DNA from: Sulfuricurvum sp.
GTDB taxonomy: Bacteria > Campylobacterota > Campylobacteria > Campylobacterales > Sulfurimonadaceae
Direction: 5' to 3'
Assembly (NCBI GenBank): GCA_022729795.1
Contig: DZBD01000001.1
Span: 19,224-81,586 of the forward strand
Length of the DNA stretch: 62,363 nucleotides
Below the pieces are notes generated by a model. It saw nothing but the letters and a program-made list of their open reading frames with translations, had not been told where the DNA came from and did not search any database. This document shows positions 9,638 through 18,544 of the stretch, in pieces (the stretch's first letter is position 1; every line of letters starts with the position of its first letter). A program made the position numbers and the translations under genes.

Positions 9638-11776
9638 TTATAAAATAATTTTTACCGTGTTATACGCAATAAATGCTAAGCTATACGCCACTATAGAGGT
9701 AAACGCCAAAAGGTAGAAAAAGTACTTTATTCCGCCTGCTTCACGGGTAAAAACAATAGAAGCGGCAAGACACGGCAGATAAACCATAATCACAACGATA
9801 AATGAAACAGCGGATGCAAAAGGGATATTTTTGGAAATAGCGGCAATCAAAGAGCCGTTTTGCTCGTTTGCATCCTCTCCTAGAGAATATAAAACTCCCA
9901 AAGTAGAAACAACAACCTCTTTGGCGGCAAGCCCTGCCTGAAGTGCAATACTCATTTTCCAATCAAATCCAAGAGGTTCAAAAAGAGGTTCAGAAAATTT
10001 TCCGATTTGACCTAAATAGCTTTGTTGCAGATTTTCTTCTGCGAGTTTATTTACAAGTGCTGTTTTTTCTTTTTCATTTTGGATATTTTCTATCTTAAGG
10101 GTAAACTCTTTTTGAAGCTGTGCATTGTGAGGATAATTGCTCAAAAACCAAACAAGCAACGATGCCGCTGCGATAAAAGTTCCCGCTTTTTTCAGATACA
10201 TCCAAGTTTTCGTAACAACCGTATGCCAAATAAGTTTTGCAGAGGGAAGTCTGTATTTGGGCATCTCCATAACAAAAGGTTCATCTACCCCTTTGAATGC
10301 CGTGAGTTTGAGTATTTTTGCAGCTACAAGACCCAAAAGTGCGCCTGAGATATAAATTATAAAGAGAACCGTTCCCGCCTTCTCGGGAGAAAAAAATGCA
10401 CCTGCAAAAAGCACGTATACAGGAAGTCTTGCACCGCAACTCATAAACCCTATAATAAAAAGAGTCAAAAGCCTATCTCTGTCATTTTTTAAAATTCTCG
10501 CACTCATATAAGCAGGAATGGAACATCCAAACCCCGTCACAAGCGGAATAAAAGACTGTCCGTGAAGTCCAAACTTATGAAAAAATCCATCTAATAAAAA
10601 GGCAACTCTTGACATATATCCCGTGCTCTCAAGAAGTGCTATACCGATAAACAAAATAATAATATTGGGAACAAAAAGTACAACAGCGCCCACTCCCCCT
10701 ATAATTCCGTCTACAATTAAGGAACGGACATCATCATTTGGTATGGTTGTTCCGATGGTATTGCCAAACCAAGCAAAAAAACCGTCAATCCATTCCATAG
10801 GGATAGAGCCTATTTCAAAGGTAATCTGAAAAAGAAACCACATAAAAAAGAGAAAAATCGGAATTCCTAGTATCGGATGGATTAAAATACTATCTATCTT
10901 TTCTGTTAAGGTTTTTCTTTCATCAAGTTTTTCCTGTTTTAAAACCTCAGCAACTACACCTCTGTTAAATGAAGCATATTCTTCGGCAAAAGCTTCTTTG
11001 ATATCATCGCTGTCGTGATGCAATTCCACATGCCGAGATGCATCTATAAGAATAGGCTGCAACTCCGTCCAAATAGGGTTGTCATGAATTCTAGTATATG
11101 TTTTTTTATTGTTTTTGAGAAGATTAATGGCAACATTTCTGTAAGAGTTCACAGCATCGTACTTATGTTTCGTTAAGTAATCCACGATGATGGCAATTTC
11201 CTCCTCAACGGCTTCGCTAAAGATAAGTTTTGACTCATCTCTGCTTGTCTCGGATTGGCGTATCACAGCTTCGATAAGCTCTTTTATCCCCATTTTTGTA
11301 GCAGCAGACACCTTTACGCAAGGGATTCCAAGAAGAGTCGACATATACTCGGCATCAATCAGGACCCCCTCTTTGTCTGCCTCGTCACTCATATTTAAAG
11401 CAATAACGATAGGCTTGCTCATACTCATCAGTTCTGAGCTTAGCTGAAGATTTTTTTCTAAATTTGTAGAGTCAACTACATTAATAATTAAGTCATAACT
11501 CTCAGCGCAGAGGTAATCATGTGTCACCCGCTCTTCTATAGTGTAATCTGTAAAAGCATATGTTCCCGGCAAATCTACAACCGTAAAATGGTAATCTTTA
11601 TAATCAAATAAGACCTCCGATTTTTCCACCGTCACACCGGTAAAATTTCCTACATGCAAATGTGCGTTGGATATAGAGTTGATAAGCATACTCTTTCCAA
11701 CGTTTGGCTGACCGACTAGAGCTATTTTTATATGCTTTGCAATTACAGGGCAAAACTTTCCAATCGTATCTTTCAT
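9638..11776 (-). CDS. feoB: Ferrous iron transport protein B
   Basis: GTP-dependent Fe2+ importer of the inner membrane. The 712 residues start with a G domain: G1 GQPNVGKS near 22-29, G2 region NFTGVTVEKS, G3 DLPGTYAF, and G4 in LNMSDEADK. A helical spacer (about 180-280) follows, then about ten membrane segments with two Gate regions (FIPLVTGFGCSIPA near 400 and LQAGLAAKEVVVSTLG near 630) bearing the conserved cysteine and the AAKE motif. The start overlaps feoA by 4 bp. The Fur-box-like site before feoA predicts iron repression of the operon. Confidence 0.96.
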   Translation of the reverse strand: MKDTIGKFCPVIAKHIKIALVGQPNVGKSMLINSISNAHLHVGNFTGVTVEKSEVLFDYKDYHFTVVDLPGTYAFTDYTIEERVTHDYLCAESYDLIINVVDSTNLEKNLQLSSELMSMSKPIVIALNMSDEADKEGVLIDAEYMSTLLGIPCVKVSAATKMGIKELIEAVIRQSETSRDESKLIFSEAVEEEIAIIVDYLTKHKYDAVNSYRNVAINLLKNNKKTYTRIHDNPIWTELQPILIDASRHVELHHDSDDIKEAFAEEYASFNRGVVAEVLKQEKLDERKTLTEKIDSILIHPILGIPIFLFFMWFLFQITFEIGSIPMEWIDGFFAWFGNTIGTTIPNDDVRSLIVDGIIGGVGAVVLFVPNIIILFIGIALLESTGYMSRVAFLLDGFFHKFGLHGQSFIPLVTGFGCSIPAYMSARILKNDRDRLLTLFIIGFMSCGARLPVYVLFAGAFFSPEKAGTVLFIIYISGALLGLVAAKILKLTAFKGVDEPFVMEMPKYRLPSAKLIWHTVVTKTWMYLKKAGTFIAAASLLVWFLSNYPHNAQLQKEFTLKIENIQNEKEKTALVNKLAEENLQQSYLGQIGKFSEPLFEPLGFDWKMSIALQAGLAAKEVVVSTLGVLYSLGEDANEQNGSLIAAISKNIPFASAVSFIVVIMVYLPCLAASIVFTREAGGIKYFFYLLAFTSIVAYSLAFIAYNTVKIIL
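11025..11034 (-). repeat. GGCATGTGGA copy
   Basis: In feoB, in the gene's own direction; read as RHVE in the linker between G domain and membrane part. Confidence 0.9.
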
Positions 11777-12000
11777 ATCTCTTGCACCTCAATCAAGTCT
11801 GCTTCTTTAGCTCTTAGAGCAATTCTCATTTTTCCCACTTTTATCTCTATGGTACTTTTTGCAGGTGAATGTTCTAATACTTCTACGAGTGCTTCTTTCA
11901 TAATTCCAAAAGAGATAAGTCTTTGCTTTAATTCTGAAGATGCATTCAGTTTCACCACTTGTAACTTTTCGCCTCTTTTGGCTGTTGATAATTTTTTCAT
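11773..12000 (-). CDS. feoA: Ferrous iron transport protein A
   Basis: Small cytosolic SH3-like partner needed for FeoB function. The 75 residues contain the family features: an LSxLK-like start region, RLISFGIMKEALVEVLE (the G-x-x-x-G/V turn of the SH3 fold) and the IALRAKEADLIEV C-terminus. It precedes feoB with a 4-bp overlap. The 65 bp upstream contains a TATAAA -10-like box overlapped by a near-perfect ATGATAAT / AATATCAT palindrome, so iron-dependent repression by Fur is likely. Confidence 0.92.
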   Translation of the reverse strand: MKKLSTAKRGEKLQVVKLNASSELKQRLISFGIMKEALVEVLEHSPAKSTIEIKVGKMRIALRAKEADLIEVQEI

Positions 12001-12032
12001 ACCATCTTCTTTAAGTCTCTTTATTTTTTATA

Positions 12033-12049
12033 ATGATAATAAATATCAT
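12033..12049 (-). promoter_or_regulatory. Fur-box-like operator of feoAB
   Basis: 17-bp palindrome ATGATAATAAATATCAT with one mismatch between its 8-bp arms. It resembles the GATAAT/ATTATC Fur consensus and lies 33-49 bp upstream of the feoA start, next to a TATAAA box on the minus strand. That is the expected place for an iron-responsive operator. Confidence 0.65.
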
Positions 12050-12065
12050 ATTAATGCTTGTTGAA

Positions 12066-13367
12066 TTAAAAAGAATAATCCATTCTCATATGAACTCTAT
12101 CAAAATCATTAATAGTATCCGTTGAACAGTAGCGAGTATATATTACTTCTACTTTGAGTTTATCATCCGGTTCATAAGCAGCAATCACATCTTTTTCTAT
12201 TATTTTATTTTCACCTTGATAGAGCTCTCCGTAGACTAACTCCGCTACAAGCCCATCGAGTCCCGCATTCACAAAATCATATCCGGCACCGATTCTAAAA
12301 GCTTCACTGTCTTTACGCGATATTTCGGAGATAGCTTCTATGGTGGCTTCATCCAAAGAAGTAAAATAAGGTCCTCCTCCAAATCCGTTGCTAATAAAAT
12401 TTCCCTCTTTCACAAAAGCTTTGTTGTAAGACCCTCCAAAATACAATCCATTATAATCTATAAGAGTCATGACACCCAAAACATTTCCCGCTATTGCAGA
12501 ATTCTCCAACTCTTGAAGATTACTTGCCTGAACCCCATAGTCGATGTGGAAAGAATCACTATCAAGAAAATATCTGCCAGAAATTTCAGCATAAGAGATA
12601 GCGCTCATTTTATCAATATAGTTGTACCAAAAAGAGAATTCTCCCTCTGTGTCGTACTTATATATCAACGATGCGCTCGTCATCCCATTACTCTCTTCAT
12701 TGACCAAATTTTTAAATTTATCTTGTGAGAATACGATATCGTCTTGGGAATCATAACCCGCCCATTTTTTTATATGTACAAGTTGTGTTGCCAGTGACTC
12801 GGTATATTTTATATTCGCCCAAGCCCCTTCAAAAGTATTGGGTGCCATACGAATATCATCACTATTTGCATAGGGTGTATCAATTTTTATACGCCCTATC
12901 TTTGCATCTACACGCTCATCGGAATAACTCACATCAGCTTCTGCAAGATAAGCAAAGGAATCTTTGTCTATATTAAAAAAATCCTCGTTTAAAGTATTTT
13001 TATCTTGATTGACAAAGCCTAAATTTTGAGAAATATAAGTCGCAATATGAAGCCCGAAGCCTTTATAAGCGGCGGTTCGTATTCCAAATTGTCCGCCAAT
13101 GACACTTGCAGATTTTTCTTCTTTTAGAATATTACTAATTTTGTGCGCACCTCTAATATATGCCAATCGTACTGTCCCGTAAGCATCTGCATATTCAAAC
13201 ATCTCATCAAAGTTTTTTGCTTCTTTGGGGAGTTTCAGCGTTTCTTCTTCAAATCTTCCCGGCATTTTTGAATGGATTAAACCGCCCTGTTCTAATGGCT
13301 CTGCTTTTTTTTCTATTATCTGAGGTATCGCTTCATCTCCAAGCGCTATGTACATCATATCAATCAT
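12066..13367 (-). CDS. Opr-family outer-membrane porin without a recognisable signal peptide
   Basis: Resembles the Opr (OprD-like) porins of Campylobacterota, channels for small solutes in the outer membrane. The 433 residues hold many alternating-residue strands, the typical GTVRLAYIRG start of the barrel near residue 60, FGIRTAAYKGFGLHIATY, and a terminal phenylalanine after an amphipathic strand (MRMDYSF). Such proteins normally start with a 20-residue signal peptide ending before LGDEAI or similar. Here the ATG, with a good AAGGA site, gives only MIDMMYIA before LGDEAI, and an in-frame stop lies 24 nt upstream. Either export has been lost or the gene start is damaged. The downstream neighbour is the feoA promoter. 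Confidence 0.75.
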   Translation of the reverse strand: MIDMMYIALGDEAIPQIIEKKAEPLEQGGLIHSKMPGRFEEETLKLPKEAKNFDEMFEYADAYGTVRLAYIRGAHKISNILKEEKSASVIGGQFGIRTAAYKGFGLHIATYISQNLGFVNQDKNTLNEDFFNIDKDSFAYLAEADVSYSDERVDAKIGRIKIDTPYANSDDIRMAPNTFEGAWANIKYTESLATQLVHIKKWAGYDSQDDIVFSQDKFKNLVNEESNGMTSASLIYKYDTEGEFSFWYNYIDKMSAISYAEISGRYFLDSDSFHIDYGVQASNLQELENSAIAGNVLGVMTLIDYNGLYFGGSYNKAFVKEGNFISNGFGGGPYFTSLDEATIEAISEISRKDSEAFRIGAGYDFVNAGLDGLVAELVYGELYQGENKIIEKDVIAAYEPDDKLKVEVIYTRYCSTDTINDFDRVHMRMDYSF

Positions 13368-13546
13368 CTTTTTCCTTCGTATTACTTCTTTTTAGCCAAT
13401 TTTTATTTCAGCTTCATTTATGCATGGTATTACTTCCATCCAAAATATAATCTTAAAGAGATAATAGCATTAATCATCTTTTGACGCATTTGTGAGTTTT
13501 GTTTTTTATCCCTTTTGTTGGATATAATTTCACGAAAAGGCAAGAG

Positions 13547-14104
13547 ATGAAATTTTTATTCAATCCTACATCCCACTTTAACTTAGCAAATCTTTTTACA
13601 TTCGTGAATATTACCGCTGGTCTGAGTGCAACCTATTTTATTACACAAAATAACTTCTTCCTAGCTATTGTTTTGGCTTGGATTGGTGGTGCTTTTGATA
13701 TTTTTGATGGAAAAATTGCTAGAAAATACAAACTTTCCAACGAGTTTGGTATTCAACTCGATAGCTTTGCAGATTTTTTAAGTTTTGTTTTGGTGCCTGT
13801 ATTTTTAATTTTTCAAGCCGTCTATTTCACCTCACTCTCTGGCATGTGGATTCTTGCAGCTTCCATCATTAGTATATACTATGTTATTTCAGGTCTGAGA
13901 CGGCTTATCAGTTTTAATATTCATGCAGATGTGGGAGAAGTTGCAAAATTTTTCACAGGTGTGCCGACTCCGCTTGGTGCGATTTTACTCTGGTTGGTTT
14001 ATCTTTCTCATGCATATGGATTTATTCCTGCGTACGTAGTTTTGGTTCTCATGATTGGTATCGGATGGAGCTTGAACTCTACTCTTAAAGTTCCCCATCC
14101 CTAG
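13547..14104 (+). CDS. pssA: CDP-alcohol phosphatidyltransferase, likely phosphatidylserine synthase PssA
   Basis: Membrane enzyme of phospholipid synthesis that transfers a phosphatidyl group from CDP-diacylglycerol to an alcohol, here probably serine. The CDP-alcohol signature D-x2-DG-x2-AR-x8-G-x3-D-x3-D is complete (DIFDGKIARKYKL, then G, D and D at the right spacing, near residues 50-72). There are about six membrane segments over 185 residues. I chose the ATG at 13547, which has AGGCAAGAG just upstream; a start 16 codons earlier lacks this. The stop is 8 bp before the next gene. Serine specificity is inferred from the N-terminal LFTFVNITAGLSA, common in PssA. Confidence 0.85.
   Translation: MKFLFNPTSHFNLANLFTFVNITAGLSATYFITQNNFFLAIVLAWIGGAFDIFDGKIARKYKLSNEFGIQLDSFADFLSFVLVPVFLIFQAVYFTSLSGMWILAASIISIYYVISGLRRLISFNIHADVGEVAKFFTGVPTPLGAILLWLVYLSHAYGFIPAYVVLVLMIGIGWSLNSTLKVPHP
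13841..13850 (+). repeat. GGCATGTGGA copy
   Basis: In pssA, same direction; read as GMW in a membrane segment. Confidence 0.9.
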
Positions 14105-14112
14105 GCTTTAGC

Positions 14113-14826
14113 ATGCAAAACAAAAGATTATCCGGACTAGATATTTTCAGAGGCTATGCCATTGTGTTAATGGTGCTATTTCATTTTTGTTTTGATTTAA
14201 ACTATTTTAAAATGATTCACATAGATATGCATCATGATATTTTTTGGGTTACTTCTCGATATTTTATAGTTATATTGTTTGTCTTTAGCGCAGGAATAAG
14301 CCTCAAACTCGCCCACCAAGATACAATCTCCTTGCAAAAAATAAAAAAAAGAGTGCTTCTCTTGGGTATTGCTTCTTTAGCGGTGAGTATCGGCAGTTAC
14401 GTGCAGTTTCCAAACACATGGATTTATTTTGGAGTATTGCATTTTATGTTTGTAAGTTCTCTTTTGGCTCTGGCGTTTCTAAAAGTTCCTCTTTTGGCAC
14501 TTTTTACCGCCTTACTTATTTTTTTAGGCTCATTTATGGGCTGGTTTCATATGCATTGGCTCTATTCTATACTCCAAGCACCGCTTCATTTGCCTGTGAA
14601 ATATACCGAAGATATGGTGAAATTTTTCCCTTGGTTTGGAGTGATGCTTCTTGGGATATCTTTTGGAGGATTACAGCTTCACAAAAAAGTTTTTGAGAGA
14701 GAATTTTTCAATGCACCTACAAAAATAAACGGTTTTTTCACCCTCCTTGGCAAAAATTCCTTAGTTATTTATTTAGTGCATCAACCGATTTTGTTTGCTT
14801 TGTTTTTGCTCTATAAAAAATTGTAA
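14113..14826 (+). CDS. DUF1624/HGSNAT-type membrane acyltransferase-like protein
   Basis: Integral membrane protein of 237 residues with about seven hydrophobic segments. The N-terminal RLSGLDIFRGYAIVLMVLFH (residues 5-24) is the hallmark of the DUF1624 / heparan-alpha-glucosaminide N-acetyltransferase catalytic family, which includes acyltransferases that modify sugars at the membrane. The conserved VIYLVHQP near the C-terminus also fits. The substrate is unknown. It follows pssA by 8 bp, so it may be cotranscribed, and it converges with the DoxX gene. Confidence 0.75.
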   Translation: MQNKRLSGLDIFRGYAIVLMVLFHFCFDLNYFKMIHIDMHHDIFWVTSRYFIVILFVFSAGISLKLAHQDTISLQKIKKRVLLLGIASLAVSIGSYVQFPNTWIYFGVLHFMFVSSLLALAFLKVPLLALFTALLIFLGSFMGWFHMHWLYSILQAPLHLPVKYTEDMVKFFPWFGVMLLGISFGGLQLHKKVFEREFFNAPTKINGFFTLLGKNSLVIYLVHQPILFALFLLYKKL

Positions 14827-14834
14827 GACTACTA

Positions 14835-15224
14835 TTATTTGCTGTTAACTGCGTATTTTCCGCTTCCAAGCAAAAAGATAACAATTGCCAGTACAAAATA
14901 AAATAATGGCAACTCTATCAGAGGCGCGCCATGTTTGCCCAAGCTCAAAAACGTGTTCCCGTATGCCAAAAAGATTGCCATCGCCATATTGAGTGCTAGA
15001 AATAAAGAAGCGATTCTCGCATATATTCCCAAAATAATAAAGACGGGAACAATCACCTCCCCAATAAACACCCCATACGCCACAAAAGCTGGCAATCCGG
15101 CATTTACGGTGAGTTGTTGCACCCCGCTTATACCATGCAACATCTTATCTATGCCGTGAAAAAGCATCATCGCTCCCACAAGAAGTCTCAAAAGCAACTT
15201 GGATATATCTACGCTCGAAAACAT
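14835..15224 (-). CDS. DoxX family membrane protein
   Basis: 129-residue integral membrane protein with four hydrophobic helices, typical of DoxX/DoxD-like proteins (LLRLLVGAMMLFHGIDKM near the N-terminus, then G-x-F-I-G-E-V-I-V-P near 50-60). The function of small DoxX proteins is not settled; some are linked to thiosulfate oxidation or oxidative stress. Its ATG overlaps the stop of the gene upstream in a TAATG, so the two are coupled. Confidence 0.8.
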   Translation of the reverse strand: MFSSVDISKLLLRLLVGAMMLFHGIDKMLHGISGVQQLTVNAGLPAFVAYGVFIGEVIVPVFIILGIYARIASLFLALNMAMAIFLAYGNTFLSLGKHGAPLIELPLFYFVLAIVIFLLGSGKYAVNSK

Positions 15225-15424
15225 TATTGACCCTCCACATGTTTTTCTCTGAATCTACAGTTTCCCACAGTAATCACTTTCCCTTTTTGGATAGCCTCTT
15301 TTACATAAGAGAGTGTCCCTTTTGGATCAGCATCACCGACCTCTTCTTCAATAATCTTTAAAAGATCATCCTCTTTCGTATCCGTCCATTTTTTTTCATA
15401 GGTGTATTGTGTTTGTATTTTCAT
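15224..15424 (-). CDS. Small hypothetical protein, cotranslated with DoxX
   Basis: Unrecognised 66-residue charged, soluble protein. It has an acidic centre (KEDDLLKIIEEEVGDAD), a VKEAIQKGKVITVGNCRFR segment with a single cysteine, and no membrane segment. I set the start at the ATG at 15424; a longer reading would begin inside the palindrome at 15458 and is unlikely. The stop overlaps the DoxX start codon, so the two products are probably made together. Confidence 0.6.
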   Translation of the reverse strand: MKIQTQYTYEKKWTDTKEDDLLKIIEEEVGDADPKGTLSYVKEAIQKGKVITVGNCRFREKHVEGQ

Positions 15425-15457
15425 AAAAACATCATAGCAAAATCTCTCTTTTACTTC

Positions 15458-15479
15458 GGCATGTGGAATTCCACATGCC
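15458..15479. terminator. Paired inverted GGCATGTGGA copies after the RND operon
   Basis: Perfect 22-bp palindrome made of one copy at 15458-15467 and one at 15470-15479. It begins 6 bp after the stop codon of the minus-strand RND transporter gene and lies before the next minus-strand gene, so it probably ends the efflux operon. Confidence 0.65.
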
Positions 15480-15484
15480 ATGGT

Positions 15485-18400
15485 TTAGTTCTTTTTTCGG
15501 GATTCCACTCTTTTATAAAGAATCGGCAAAATCAAAAGTGTCAGCAAAGTAGAGCTCACTAGTCCTGTTATCACGACAATAGCAAGAGGTTTTTGTATCT
15601 CAGAACCCGGTCCGCTTGCAAATAACATCGGCACAAGACCAAAAGCAGCAATAAGCGCCGTCATAAGAACGGGTCTTAAACGTCTCTTTGCTCCTTCGTT
15701 TACAGCATCTTCTAGCGACATAGTTTTGATAAGTTCATTAAAATAACTCACCATCACCACCCCATTAAGAACGGCGATGCCCAGCAAAGCAATAAAACCC
15801 ACAGATGCCGGAACCGATAAATAATTCCCGCTAAAATACAGTCCGAGAATACCCCCGGTAAGAGCCAGCGGAATCATCGCAAAGACGGCAACTGCCTGAG
15901 CGATGGAGCCAAAAGTAAAAAAGAGAATCATAAAAATAACACTCAAAGCTATCGGTACGACAACAGAGAGGCGCGCCATGGTTCGTTGCTGATTTTTAAA
16001 TGCTCCTCCGTATTCAATTTTATATCCGACGGGAAGTTTTATTTCGCTATTTATCTGCTCTTCTATAGCACTTACAAAAGTTGTCAAGTCTGTTCCGCGA
16101 ACATTGCTTTGTATAGATACGAAACGTTGTGCATGCTCGTGTTTTATCTCAACACTTCCATCCACACGCTCTATTGAGGCTATATTTGCCATAGTAATTC
16201 TCACACCCTCGGGAGTGGTCAAATATATCTCTTCAAGGGGCATACTACCCTGTGCGTACTCTCCTCTAATAAGAATATCGAACTGTTTCATCCCTTCATA
16301 CATTTTTCCGCTTTGCAATCCCATCATTGCTATTTTGAGAATTTTTGCAGCCTCATCAAGGCTCATCCCGTACTTTGCCAACTGCTTTTTATCAAAAACA
16401 ACCTGACTATATGCGACACCCTCATTTTGACGCATATAAACATCTTCGCTCCCCTGCGTCTTACGAAGAATATCTGAAATAGCAAGACCGATGGAATTAA
16501 GTTCCTCTGTATCTTCTCCAAATAATTTCACTACAACATCCCCGCGTGAGCCTGTAAGCATCTCTGAAGTTCGCATCTCTATGGGCTGTGTAAAGCCGTA
16601 TTCTATCCCCGAAATCTTTTCCAAGACCTGACGCATCTGCTCATGTAACCAATCTGTATTTTGTTCTCTCCACTGCGATTTCGGTGCAAGTACTAAAAAT
16701 GTGTCCGTGTCATTCAATCCCATTGGATCAAGCCCAATCTCATCCGACCCGCTTCGAGATATTATAGATGTTATTTCAGGTACATTTGCCATCAGTTGCT
16801 GCTGTATCTGCGTATTGAGTGCAATACCGGCAGGGATATTAATGGAAGGAGCCGATTCAATCCCGATGACTATATTTCCCTCATCCATTGTCGGCATAAA
16901 TGTTTTTCCAACACGCTCAAACATAACAAAGGTAAAAGGGATTAATAATATTAAAAACAAATATATCCACTTCTCATACGCAAAAGCCTTTTTGAGTGTA
17001 GGCAAATATATTTTTTCTATTTGCCGCACAAGCCAAGTCGGCTCTTCTGAAGGATTTTTTATAAACCAATCTGCTATCACGGGGATAAAAAACAAAGCAA
17101 AAACAATCGAAGCGCCAAGGGTAAAAACAATACTCAATGCAACAGGTGCAAAAAGTTTCCCTTCTAAACCTTCAAGCATCAATAATGGAGCAAATATCGT
17201 AATAATAATAACAACGCCTGAGACAATAGGCATACTCACCTCTTTGGCTGCCAAAAAAACAAGTTTTGTTTGTGTTTCATGTTTGTATTTCGGATGCGCA
17301 AGCCATGCAACAATATTCTCTACCATTACAACGGCGGAGTCTACAATCATCCCGATGGCTATAGCGATACCTCCAAGACTCATCAAATTCGCACTGATTC
17401 CAAAGAAATCCATTAAAATAAAAGTGCTTAAAATTGCCATAGGCAAAATAAGCGCAACCGTAAGTGCAGAGATAAGTCCGCCCAACATCAGTAATAAAAT
17501 GATAATTATTAAAAAAACTGCTTCGATGAGAGCTTTTTGCACCGTGCCTACAGCTTTACTCACTAAATCGCTTCTGTCATAAAATACAGATAATTTTACC
17601 CCCTGCGGCAAACTTTTCTCAAGTTCCGTGAGTTTTGTTTTTACAGCGTCTACAGTACGAGAAGCATCGGAACCCTTCAGACCAAGCACCAAACCTTGAA
17701 CAGCTTCCCCTTTAGCGTCTTTGGTTACATATCCATAACGTGCAGCAGCTTCTATTGAGACATCTGCAACATCTTTGACATAAATAGTACTTCCGGAGCG
17801 TTGTGCCAAAACAAGTTCTTTAATATCTTCAATTCCCGTGAGCTTTCCTAAAATACGGACAATCAGTGCTTCATCACCTTTTTCAACACGTCCGGCACCA
17901 TAATTGGCATTATTTTGTTCTAACACTTTTTGCAAAGTATCCACGGAAATTCCAAAAGTCGATAATTTTGCAAAGTCTGGTTTTATTACAAAACTTCGAA
18001 CCTCTCCACCAAGGGCATTGACATCTGCAACCCCCGAGACGCTGCGAAGTGCCGGACGGATAACCCAGTCAAGAAGGGTTCGTTTTTCCATCAGACTGAG
18101 TGTATCAGACTCGATAGTAAACATCAAAATTTCACCCAGAGGCGTGGTAATGGGCGCTATTCCTCCGCTGATATCTTTTGGCAACTCATTTTTTATTGCG
18201 CTAAACTGCTGATATACACGATCTCGCGCCCAATAAAGATCCGTTTTTTCTTCAAAATCGATAGTAATATCTGCTAAGGCATATTTCGAAATAGAACGTA
18301 CAATAGTCTGGTGCGGAATCCCCTGCATCTCAAGCTCTACAGGGATAGTAATTTGTTGCTCCACTTCAGACGGTGTCATTCCGGGAGCTTTAATAATAAT

Positions 18401-18544
18401 TTTAACCTGAGTAGAAGAAACATCCGGAAATGCATCAATCACAAGTTTTCCATAAGAAAGAACTCCGCTCACTGCTATTGCTAGCGCGGCTAAAAGAACG
18501 ATAAATTTTTGGGCTAAAGCATAACGAAGAATATTTTCAATCAT
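15485..18544 (-). CDS. Heavy-metal efflux RND transporter, CzcA/CusA family
   Basis: Proton-driven inner-membrane pump of a tripartite metal exporter. The 1019 residues have the RND plan: one membrane helix, a large periplasmic loop, six helices, a second loop and five helices. The metal-family (HME) signature GGIAIAIGMIVDSAVVM lies in helix 4, and the second porter loop has RSGSDEIGLDPMGL. This places it in the CzcA/CusA group, but the sequence does not decide between divalent (Zn, Co, Ni, Cd) and monovalent (Cu, Ag) ions. The start overlaps the adaptor gene by 4 bp. Confidence 0.93.
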   Translation of the reverse strand: MIENILRYALAQKFIVLLAALAIAVSGVLSYGKLVIDAFPDVSSTQVKIIIKAPGMTPSEVEQQITIPVELEMQGIPHQTIVRSISKYALADITIDFEEKTDLYWARDRVYQQFSAIKNELPKDISGGIAPITTPLGEILMFTIESDTLSLMEKRTLLDWVIRPALRSVSGVADVNALGGEVRSFVIKPDFAKLSTFGISVDTLQKVLEQNNANYGAGRVEKGDEALIVRILGKLTGIEDIKELVLAQRSGSTIYVKDVADVSIEAAARYGYVTKDAKGEAVQGLVLGLKGSDASRTVDAVKTKLTELEKSLPQGVKLSVFYDRSDLVSKAVGTVQKALIEAVFLIIIILLLMLGGLISALTVALILPMAILSTFILMDFFGISANLMSLGGIAIAIGMIVDSAVVMVENIVAWLAHPKYKHETQTKLVFLAAKEVSMPIVSGVVIIITIFAPLLMLEGLEGKLFAPVALSIVFTLGASIVFALFFIPVIADWFIKNPSEEPTWLVRQIEKIYLPTLKKAFAYEKWIYLFLILLIPFTFVMFERVGKTFMPTMDEGNIVIGIESAPSINIPAGIALNTQIQQQLMANVPEITSIISRSGSDEIGLDPMGLNDTDTFLVLAPKSQWREQNTDWLHEQMRQVLEKISGIEYGFTQPIEMRTSEMLTGSRGDVVVKLFGEDTEELNSIGLAISDILRKTQGSEDVYMRQNEGVAYSQVVFDKKQLAKYGMSLDEAAKILKIAMMGLQSGKMYEGMKQFDILIRGEYAQGSMPLEEIYLTTPEGVRITMANIASIERVDGSVEIKHEHAQRFVSIQSNVRGTDLTTFVSAIEEQINSEIKLPVGYKIEYGGAFKNQQRTMARLSVVVPIALSVIFMILFFTFGSIAQAVAVFAMIPLALTGGILGLYFSGNYLSVPASVGFIALLGIAVLNGVVMVSYFNELIKTMSLEDAVNEGAKRRLRPVLMTALIAAFGLVPMLFASGPGSEIQKPLAIVVITGLVSSTLLTLLILPILYKRVESRKKN

